Below are positions 1 through 4,827 of a DNA stretch of 5,702 bases, piece after piece. The notes beneath the pieces were generated by a model. That model ran no database searches and was not told the DNA's origin. It saw only the letters and a list, made by a program, of their open reading frames with translations. Both the position numbers and the translations under genes were made by a program. Source of the stretch: Acidobacteriota bacterium. GTDB lineage: Bacteria; Acidobacteriota; Terriglobia; 20CM-2-55-15. Position 1 is the stretch's first letter. The number at the start of each line of letters is the position of its first letter. The stretch covers positions 1-5,702 of the forward strand of contig QHXA01000295.1 in assembly GCA_003222755.1 (NCBI GenBank). The letters run 5' to 3'.

Positions 1-121
1 AGACTCGTACTGGTGGAGAAAACAATAGATGTTCCTTCCTAGAGGGATTGTACAGCGCCGCGAACTAGCTCGCCACGCCGGTAAGGTCCACGGTACAACT
101 CTACAGAAGGTAGATGGACGT

Positions 122-147
122 GAGTCTCCTAAAGGGAGCCTCTTTTT
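122..147 (+). terminator. Terminator-like hairpin with T5 tract just upstream of the glycosyltransferase
   Basis: GAG (122-124) and CTCC (126-129) pair with GGAG (135-138) and CTC (140-142) around a 5-nt loop TAAAG, with one T/C mismatch. TTTTT follows at 143-147. This is the form of a Rho-independent terminator on the + strand. It could end an upstream transcription unit. It lies only 24 nt before the glycosyltransferase ATG, which leaves no room for a normal promoter between them, so it could also be an attenuator in the leader of that gene. The stem is short, so strength is uncertain. Confidence 0.5.
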
Positions 148-171
148 GGTGTGTAGCTGATCTGTTTAACA

Positions 172-1314
172 ATGAAGACACGCATCCTTTTCGTCACGAT
201 GACGTTAGCATATGGTGGTACAGAGAACGCTCTTGCGGATCTACTAGCGAGGCTTGACCTAACCAAAGTTGAACCGATCATCCTGTGCTTTGGATTGGAT
301 CTATACAGTAGGAGGATCAATGAAAAACTTCGGTTGCCTATCAGAATTCAGAATGGGTTGAAGGCCGAAGGTTTTTGCGCATATTGGCGGCTGTTCAAAC
401 AATTTGATCCCAATGTAATCATGTTCGTAAACGGCATTTTTGGACTCTTTCCATGGTATGCATATCTTGCTGCGCGAATGTCTGGCGCGACCCGAGTGGT
501 TGCCATCGAGCAACTCATTGCCGACCCAGTTCCACGGGAAGTCGAGGTGCATGGACTGTTCGATCTGGGCGGATGGCAGGCAAGGCATATGTTTTCGCTC
601 CGTATGCCAGGTATGTTAAGTCACCGGACCATCTGCGTCAGTGATGCGGTCCGAGAGAGACTGATTTCTGAGTACCATTATTCTCGCGGTAAGATGCTCA
701 CAATCAGGAACGGTGTTGATCTGAAGAAATTTGGTACGAGGACCAGTCATTCACAGTCGCTGCGCAGAGATTTAAATATCAGCGTCGATGATAGCGTTAT
801 CGTCTGTATCGCTCGCCTTGATAAACCGAAAAGGATTGACATTTTGCTCGAAGCGCTGTCACTGGTATGTGGCGAGTATCGTGCGTGCAAGTGCGTGATT
901 GCCGGCGATGGACCATCCCGACAGGAATTGGTCAAGCTTTCGGGTCAGTTGGGTTTGGATTCAACAGTGTCATTTGTCGGACATCAGGAAGACGTTCGGC
1001 CTTATCTCGACATGGCTGATATCTTTGTTGTCTCTTCAGAGAAGGAGGGTCTGCCGCTTGCGCTGTTAGAAGCCATGGCTCATGGATTACCGTGCGTAGT
1101 GAGCCACGTGGCGGGAAACAGCGAGGTCGTGTTGGATGGGTACAACGGATTGCTTGTGCCCCCAGGTTCAGCAGAACAACTGGCAGCCGCTATTAAGTGT
1201 CTCCTAGGCAACAAACAGGAAAGAGATCGCATGGGAAGAAACGCACGACAAAAGGTCCAAGAGTTCGATGTCGACACATTAATGGCGCAATTGAAGACCG
1301 TTCTGCTAGGCTGA
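172..1314 (+). CDS. Family 4 (GT-B fold) glycosyltransferase
   Basis: This gene encodes a 380-residue retaining glycosyltransferase of the GT4 group, the usual length for the family. It would transfer a sugar from a nucleotide donor to a lipid-linked or growing glycan acceptor at the cytoplasmic face of the inner membrane. The N-terminal Rossmann-like domain begins with a hydrophobic strand (RILFVTM) and a glycine-rich turn, GGTEN (15-19). The hinge region carries RNGVD (179-183). The C-terminal donor-binding domain shows ARLDKPKR (214-221), AGDGPSR (244-250) and the EX7E signature, E292 to E300 in EGLPLALLE, which contacts the donor nucleotide sugar. There is no signal peptide or clear membrane span. 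The ATG at 172 is chosen because it immediately precedes the first beta strand, although no good Shine-Dalgarno is visible. Terminator-like hairpins sit on both sides. Donor and acceptor cannot be inferred from sequence. Confidence 0.93.
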   Translation: MKTRILFVTMTLAYGGTENALADLLARLDLTKVEPIILCFGLDLYSRRINEKLRLPIRIQNGLKAEGFCAYWRLFKQFDPNVIMFVNGIFGLFPWYAYLAARMSGATRVVAIEQLIADPVPREVEVHGLFDLGGWQARHMFSLRMPGMLSHRTICVSDAVRERLISEYHYSRGKMLTIRNGVDLKKFGTRTSHSQSLRRDLNISVDDSVIVCIARLDKPKRIDILLEALSLVCGEYRACKCVIAGDGPSRQELVKLSGQLGLDSTVSFVGHQEDVRPYLDMADIFVVSSEKEGLPLALLEAMAHGLPCVVSHVAGNSEVVLDGYNGLLVPPGSAEQLAAAIKCLLGNKQERDRMGRNARQKVQEFDVDTLMAQLKTVLLG

Positions 1315-1324
1315 ACGAGTTTTT
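1299..1324 (+). terminator. Possible weak Rho-independent terminator overlapping the glycosyltransferase stop codon
   Basis: CGTTC (1299-1303) pairs with GAACG (1313-1317). Inside a T/T mismatch, GC (1305-1306) pairs with GC (1310-1311) around the loop TAG. After a 2-nt AG spacer comes TTTTT (1320-1324). The TGA stop (1312-1314) is part of the right arm. The shape suits an intrinsic terminator and agrees with the 175-nt gap that separates this gene from the downstream operon. The stem is imperfect, so termination is likely partial at best. Confidence 0.4.
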
Positions 1325-1346
1325 AGTCTGCGGTTTGTTTCTTGCC

Positions 1347-1363
1347 TGCGCTGAACCAGCGCG
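1347..1363 (+). other. GC-rich hairpin in the intergenic gap, no T tract
   Basis: GCGCTG (1348-1353) and CAGCGC (1357-1362) form a perfect 6-bp stem with a 3-nt loop AAC, extendable by a T/G wobble at 1347/1363. No run of T follows, so it is not a canonical intrinsic terminator. It may stabilise the 3' end of the upstream transcript, work with the weak hairpin at 1299-1324, or be incidental. Confidence 0.4.
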
Positions 1364-1409
1364 AACGCGTCCGACTGCTCAGGCGGGTATTCGGACAGTA
1401 CAACCTTCC

Positions 1410-1415
1410 TACAAT
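1410..1415 (+). promoter_or_regulatory. Candidate -10 box TACAAT for the downstream aminosugar operon
   Basis: TACAAT matches the sigma-70 -10 consensus at five of six positions and lies 74 nt upstream of the acetyltransferase ATG, in the only real gap between genes. No convincing -35 hexamer sits at 16-18 nt spacing (the sequence there is GTATTC at 17 nt), so this remains a weak suggestion. A promoter somewhere in 1315-1489 is expected because a terminator-like element precedes the gap. Confidence 0.2.
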
Positions 1416-1446
1416 ACTCATTGCAAGAATCGGTACCCTTATTGCG

Positions 1447-1458
1447 TAGGTCGACCTA
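1447..1458. promoter_or_regulatory. Perfect 12-bp palindrome, possible operator
   Basis: TAGGTCGACCTA is identical to its reverse complement. It lies 31 nt upstream of the acetyltransferase start and about 30 nt downstream of the TACAAT box, a position that would suit a dimeric repressor site. No regulator gene is present in the window and the family cannot be named. It could be coincidental. Confidence 0.25.
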
Positions 1459-1489
1459 ACTCGGAATCTGAACTGGAAGGGAACGCGAA

Positions 1490-1975
1490 ATGGCGATTGC
1501 CGAAGACGTGAAGCTGGGCCAGGGCGTACAGATACATCATCCTCAACTGGTGAATCTGTACGGATGTTCCATAGGAGATGACACCAAAATTGGTTCGTTC
1601 GTGGAAATACAGAAGAACGCGAGAATTGGCTGTCGATGCAAGATTTCAAGTCACACTTTCGTGTGCGAAGGCGTGACTATTGAGGACGAGGTGTTTGTCG
1701 GTCATGGTGTGATGTTCATTAATGATCGTTATCCCCGCGCCACGCTGAGTGGCCGATTGCAGACGGAAACGGATTGGACAGTCATCGCAACCCGGATACG
1801 ACACAGGGCCTCCATCGGCAGCGGAGCGGTGATCATGTGCGGAGTAACTATCGGCACAGGTGCATTAATTGGCGCCGGCGCCGTAGTTACTAGAGATGTG
1901 CCGGACTACTCGATCGTCATGGGTGTTCCTGCCAAGGTTGTCGGAGACACGCGAGAGAAGGAATGGAATTTATGA
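1490..1975 (+). CDS. Left-handed beta-helix N-acetyltransferase, WlbB/WbpD-like
   Basis: This 161-residue protein is a hexapeptide-repeat acyltransferase that would fold as a trimeric left-handed beta-helix and use acetyl-CoA. Repeats run through most of the chain, for example CSIGDD (26-31), TKIGSF (32-37), ARIG (44-47), ASIG (107-110), VTIGTG (119-124) and ALIGAG (125-130). It ends in the typical VVTRDVPDYSIVMGVPAKVVG segment (132-152). A loop containing FINDRYPRA (76-84) matches the loop region found in sugar-nucleotide N-acetyltransferases of the WlbB/WbpD type. By family and by its oxidoreductase and aminotransferase neighbours it probably acetylates the 3-amino group of a UDP-aminosugar; O-acetylation is a less likely alternative. 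The start is well supported by AAGGGA (1477-1482), 7 nt before the ATG. Its TGA overlaps the next start as ATGA. It is the first gene of the compact operon. Confidence 0.88.
   Translation: MAIAEDVKLGQGVQIHHPQLVNLYGCSIGDDTKIGSFVEIQKNARIGCRCKISSHTFVCEGVTIEDEVFVGHGVMFINDRYPRATLSGRLQTETDWTVIATRIRHRASIGSGAVIMCGVTIGTGALIGAGAVVTRDVPDYSIVMGVPAKVVGDTREKEWNL
1958..1962 (+). promoter_or_regulatory. Shine-Dalgarno deciding the oxidoreductase start
   Basis: AAGGA at 1958-1962 lies 9 nt before the ATG at 1972 but directly touches the in-frame ATG at 1963. This favours 1972, which also gives an ATGA overlap with the preceding stop and puts the first residue right before the Rossmann strand IGVGVIGYG. Confidence 0.55.
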
Positions 1976-2727
1976 TAGGTGTAGGCGTTATTGGTTATGG
2001 TTACTGGGGACCGAATTTGGTACGCAATTTTAACGATGTACCTGGCTCTCGTGTGGTAGCAGTAAGCGATTTGCGTGCAGAAAGGCTCGTCCAGGCACGG
2101 AACCGGTATCCTGCAACGAAGGTAACGGAAGACGCGCGCGAGATCTTAGCCGATTCAAGTATTGACGCCGTCGTCATTGCCACACCGGTTTCAACTCATT
2201 TCAATCTGGCAATGCAAGCCTTGCATGCCGGTAAGCACGTTCTTGTTGAAAAACCTCTAGCGCCAACTTCCGAACAATGCGAACGCCTCATCGAAGAGGC
2301 TTGGCGCTGCAAGCGCGTACTGATGGTCGATCATACGTTTGTTTATAGCGGAGCGGTGAGAAAAATCAAAGAACTCGTCCGCGAAGGCAGACTCGGCGAA
2401 CTGTACTACTATGACTCCGTGCGCGTGAACCTAGGCTTATTTCAGCACGATGTCAGCGTCCTGTGGGATCTTGCTGTTCATGATCTCGCCATCATGGATT
2501 ACGTTCTGGACAGCCGGCCGTTTGAAGTTTCGGCCGTGGGCATGGCTCATGTACCTGGTCAACCAAAGGACGTCGCATATGTAAACTGTTTCTTCGACGG
2601 TCACCTGATCGCGCATTTTCATGTGAACTGGCTAGCTCCAGTAAAAATCCGGCGGACCCTGATCGGCGGGGCCCGCGAAATGGTTGTATACGACGATCTG
2701 CAGCCGAGCGAGGTAGTAAAGGTTTAA
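1972..2727 (+). CDS. Truncated oxidoreductase product if the TAA is real (251 aa)
   Basis: This is the part of the interrupted oxidoreductase that ordinary translation would make. It keeps the whole NAD-binding Rossmann domain and the conserved K94 and H170, so it has the catalytic residues. It lacks the last quarter of the C-terminal alpha/beta domain, whose sheet usually forms the oligomer interface in this family. An in-frame ATG at 1963 would add three residues (MEF) but has a poorly placed ribosome site. Activity of the truncated protein is doubtful. Confidence 0.6.
   Translation: MIGVGVIGYGYWGPNLVRNFNDVPGSRVVAVSDLRAERLVQARNRYPATKVTEDAREILADSSIDAVVIATPVSTHFNLAMQALHAGKHVLVEKPLAPTSEQCERLIEEAWRCKRVLMVDHTFVYSGAVRKIKELVREGRLGELYYYDSVRVNLGLFQHDVSVLWDLAVHDLAIMDYVLDSRPFEVSAVGMAHVPGQPKDVAYVNCFFDGHLIAHFHVNWLAPVKIRRTLIGGAREMVVYDDLQPSEVVKV
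2725..2727 (+). other. In-frame ochre stop inside the oxidoreductase gene
   Basis: TAA follows GTT (V251) and precedes AAC AAG GGT. Frames before and after are the same, so no insertion or deletion is needed, only a change from a Tyr codon (TAC or TAT) to TAA. The next codon AAC may also differ from a family-typical GAC. The stop context TAA-A gives no hint of efficient readthrough. Confidence 0.85.
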
Positions 2728-2805
2728 AACAAGGGTATTACGCTGAATAACGGTAATGGTTCCGAGGGAATCTACCAGCTTCTGGTCGGCTACCGGAGCG
2801 GAGAT

Positions 2806-3006
2806 ATGTGGGCACCTCAAATCGACGGAACAGAGGCGCTGCGGGTTGAAGCACTGCATTTCCTCGATTGCATCATTAATGGTAACCAACCGCTGACAAG
2901 CGGACAGGTTGGTCTTCGGGTGGTGAAAATCTTAGAGGCAGCAACGCTCTCCATGGGACAGCATGGGAGGCCAGTCGAATTGAGTTGGGAGAGGCAGTAC
3001 GCATGA
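2806..3006 (+). CDS. Possible internally initiated C-terminal fragment of the oxidoreductase (66 aa)
   Basis: Downstream of the in-frame stop, GGAGCGGAG (2795-2803) precedes an in-frame ATG at 2806, with GGAG at 2795-2798 spaced 7 nt from it. Ribosomes could start here and make a 66-residue piece beginning MWAPQIDGTEALRVEALHF, which includes the C-terminal helices and the final GRPVELSW segment. Such restart would keep translation running into the coupled aminotransferase start. It is more likely a remnant of the parent gene than an evolved gene. Confidence 0.22.
   Translation: MWAPQIDGTEALRVEALHFLDCIINGNQPLTSGQVGLRVVKILEAATLSMGQHGRPVELSWERQYA
2987..2994 (+). promoter_or_regulatory. Shine-Dalgarno deciding the aminotransferase start
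   Basis: GGGAGAGG at 2987-2994 lies 8 nt before the ATG at 3003. The longest open frame begins at a TTG at 2985, but that codon overlaps this purine-rich site and would only add GEAVR-type residues not typical of the family. The ATG at 3003 overlaps the TGA of the oxidoreductase as ATGA, a sign of translational coupling. Confidence 0.75.
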
Positions 3007-4112
3007 TTCCGTTGGTTGATCTCAAAGCGCAGTATGCGGACATCAAGTCGGAAATCGGCGAAGCGATCGAAATGGTGCTGGATAGTGGCCAGTTTATCTT
3101 AGGTAATGAGGTCGCCGCTTTTGAAACCGAATTTGCGTCGTATTGTCAAGCAAGCTATGCAGTAGCGCTCAATTCGGGTACGAGTGCCTTGCATTTAGCG
3201 CTCCTCGCTGCCAACATCGGGCCGGGTGACGAGGTGATTACCGTCCCCTTCACCTTTATAGCAACCGTCGCAGCAATCCTGTACGTTGGCGCCCGCGCCG
3301 TCTTCGTGGACATTAATCCTCGCTCTTATACTATCGACCTCGATCAACTTGAAGCGGCGATAACGAACCGAACAAAGGCAATCATCCCAGTCCACCTCTA
3401 CGGTCAGCCTGCGGATATAGATCCCATTCAGGATTTAGCGAAGCGCAAGGGCTTGGTGGTCATAGAAGATGCGGCCCAGGCGCATGGAGCCGAGTACAAA
3501 GGACGACGGGTTGGTAGCATTGGTGACATTGCCTGTTTCAGCTTTTATCCGGGCAAAAACTTGGGTGCGTATGGAGAAGGCGGAGCGTTCGTGACGAACA
3601 ACAATGACTACGCGCGAGCCGCTCGTATGCTTCGAGATTGGGGCCAGGAACGAAAGTACCACCACGTAATCAAGGGATATAACTATCGAATGGATGGGAT
3701 ACAGGGAGCCATTCTTCGCGTGAAATTGCGACATCTTGAACTGTGGACCGAAGCTCGCCGGCAGAATGCGCGATATTACAATGCCATGTTGGAAGGCAGT
3801 CCAGTAATCCTACCGGTCGAGATGCCCTATGCTCGTCACGTTTTCCATGTATATGCTGTGCGCACGTCACATCGAAATATCGTGCAGCAAGCGTTAGATG
3901 CGCAGGGTATCCAAACCGGCATTCACTACCCGATTCCGGTACATCTGCAGAAAGCTTATGCCGAGACTGGCTATAGACTCGGCGATTTCCCTCATGCGGA
4001 ACGAGCTGCTAACGAGGTGCTTTCGCTGCCCATGTATGCTGAGCTGTCGAACGAGCAAATAGAGACAGTAAGTGCTGCAATACGCGGAGCCCTGAATGCC
4101 CGAACCGCCTAA
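3003..4112 (+). CDS. DegT/DnrJ/EryC1/StrS-family PLP-dependent sugar aminotransferase, WlbC/WbpE-like
   Basis: This is a 369-residue cytoplasmic aminotransferase that moves an amino group, normally from glutamate, onto a keto-sugar nucleotide. The N-terminus MIPLVDLKAQY is typical of the family. NSGTSAL (57-63) forms the phosphate-binding region, VPFTFIATV (81-89) lies in the active site, VIEDAAQAHGA (153-163) contributes the aspartate (D156) to the PLP pyridine nitrogen, and FSFYPGKNLGAYGEGG (179-194) carries the Schiff-base lysine K185. GYNYRMDGIQGAIL (225-238) is the segment usually shared across the dimer interface. All key residues are present. Because the previous gene is a WlbA-like oxidoreductase and an N-acetyltransferase precedes that, the likely substrate is a UDP-3-keto sugar. 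A 4-keto or dTDP-3-keto substrate cannot be excluded by sequence alone. It is translationally coupled to the broken oxidoreductase and overlaps the next gene by 17 nt. Confidence 0.93.
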   Translation: MIPLVDLKAQYADIKSEIGEAIEMVLDSGQFILGNEVAAFETEFASYCQASYAVALNSGTSALHLALLAANIGPGDEVITVPFTFIATVAAILYVGARAVFVDINPRSYTIDLDQLEAAITNRTKAIIPVHLYGQPADIDPIQDLAKRKGLVVIEDAAQAHGAEYKGRRVGSIGDIACFSFYPGKNLGAYGEGGAFVTNNNDYARAARMLRDWGQERKYHHVIKGYNYRMDGIQGAILRVKLRHLELWTEARRQNARYYNAMLEGSPVILPVEMPYARHVFHVYAVRTSHRNIVQQALDAQGIQTGIHYPIPVHLQKAYAETGYRLGDFPHAERAANEVLSLPMYAELSNEQIETVSAAIRGALNARTA

Positions 4113-4815
4113 GGTGCCCACCCGCTTCGTAAACGCCGTTCATGCAGTGCAAGAAGTCAGACCAGATCCAGACTTCGAGATCGGATTAGCAGATTACCTT
4201 CTGGCCCAGTATGGGCGCGATGGGTTGACCGATGTATATGCGCGCTTTGCTGTAGGAGACGGCCACCTGGACAACATGATCCGCCGGGCCATTTTGCGGG
4301 ACATGGCACGCCGTTTTGGTCACGGCGTTCGAATCGGAAGTGGTGTGGGCTTCAAACACGCAGAAACGTTCGAGATTGGAAGCGGAGTTTTCATAGGCGC
4401 TCAGACATACATACAAGGCCGTTTCGACGGGAACTGTGTGATTGGAGACCACGTGTGGATTGGACCTCAGAGCTATTTTGATGCACGTGAGCTCGTGATA
4501 CAGGATTACGTCGGTTGGGGGCCTGGCGCTAAAGTGTTGGGCTCGGTTCACACTGGACTGCCGATCGAAATACCCATCATCAAGACTGAACTCAAGATCA
4601 CTCGCGTGACGATCGAGACTGGCGCGGATATCGGTACAAATGCCGTAATCTTGCCCGGCGTTACGGTCGGCAAAGGCAGCATCGTCGGCGCCGGCGCGGT
4701 TGTTACTCGGGATGTATCTCCTTTCAGCATCGTGGCTGGTGTTCCCGCCCGCTTTATGCGATGGCGCGCTGATATGTCGGCGGAGAACATAGGGGGAACA
4801 ATAAGTGGTTCATGA
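4096..4815 (+). CDS. Left-handed beta-helix acyltransferase (WbbJ/maltose O-acetyltransferase type) with N-terminal extension
   Basis: This 239-residue hexapeptide-repeat acyltransferase probably acetylates a sugar hydroxyl or amine. An N-terminal region (1-75), charged and probably helical, precedes the beta-helix, which starts around GHGVRIGSGVGF (75-86). Repeats continue through FEIGSG, VFIGAQ, CVIGDHVWIGPQ (114-125), ADIG, VTVGKG and SIVGAGAVV, and end with the VTRDVSPFSIVAGVPARFM segment (203-221). H152 in GSVHTG is placed like the catalytic histidine of the maltose/galactoside acetyltransferase group. The start ATG lies 6 nt after GGAG (4086-4089) inside the end of the aminotransferase gene. 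The C-terminal tail (222-239) is non-repetitive. It differs from the acetyltransferase at 1490-1975 in length and active-site loop, so the two probably act on different positions or substrates. The acyl group and acceptor are unknown. Confidence 0.87.
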   Translation: MPEPPKVPTRFVNAVHAVQEVRPDPDFEIGLADYLLAQYGRDGLTDVYARFAVGDGHLDNMIRRAILRDMARRFGHGVRIGSGVGFKHAETFEIGSGVFIGAQTYIQGRFDGNCVIGDHVWIGPQSYFDARELVIQDYVGWGPGAKVLGSVHTGLPIEIPIIKTELKITRVTIETGADIGTNAVILPGVTVGKGSIVGAGAVVTRDVSPFSIVAGVPARFMRWRADMSAENIGGTISGS

Positions 4816-4827
4816 ACAGGGAAACAA

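Larger units (their letters stand above)
1972..3006 (+). pseudogene. Gfo/Idh/MocA-family sugar-nucleotide oxidoreductase (WlbA/WbpB-like), interrupted by an in-frame TAA
   Basis: Read through one stop, this frame encodes 251 + 92 residues, the normal size of the family. In the WlbA/WbpB route such enzymes oxidise C3 of UDP-GlcNAcA with NAD+, feeding the aminotransferase encoded next. The Rossmann domain starts with VIGYGYWGPN (6-15). EKP (93-95) holds the conserved lysine, and WDLAVHD (165-171) holds the conserved active-site histidine H170. The codon at 2725-2727 is TAA, where from memory of relatives the motif reads VKVYDKG; here it is VKV-stop-NKG. The frame then continues with family-like sequence (GDMWAPQIDGTEALRVEALHF, a C-terminal helix, GRPVEL) and stops at TGA 3004-3006, overlapping the next ATG. 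TAA ends the aminotransferase gene normally, so recoding is not supported. A nonsense mutation, recent decay or a sequence error are the main explanations. Loss of the C-terminal part would probably damage folding or oligomer contacts. Confidence 0.82.

Noticed and set aside
1..121. Possible 3' end of an upstream gene (open frames from the window edge stopping at 40-42 and 66-68).
   Set aside because: The fragments are 13 and 21 codons with no recognisable family sequence; stops arise in all three frames, so no gene can be supported.
1421..1449. TTGCAA at 1421-1426 as a -35 box for the downstream operon.
   Set aside because: At 17-nt spacing the -10 would be GCGTAG, which does not resemble TATAAT.
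1197..1511. 104-codon open frame across the glycosyltransferase end and the intergenic gap.
   Set aside because: Its composition is arginine/threonine-rich without family features, it overlaps two real genes in another frame, and it lacks a ribosome site of note.
1869..1880. GGCGCCGGCGCC palindrome, largely repeated at 4687-4697 in the second acyltransferase.
   Set aside because: Both encode the conserved GAGAVVTRDV segment of the hexapeptide acyltransferases, so coding constraint explains the match.
2725..2727. Reassigned TAA codon (alternative genetic code).
   Set aside because: TAA at 4110-4112 ends the aminotransferase at its expected length, and no other gene here has internal TAA codons.
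2721..2731. Slippery-looking TTTAAAAC at the internal stop, suggesting programmed frameshifting.
   Set aside because: The heptamer is out of phase for a -1 slip in the reading frame, and the downstream homology continues in the same frame, so a frameshift would not help.
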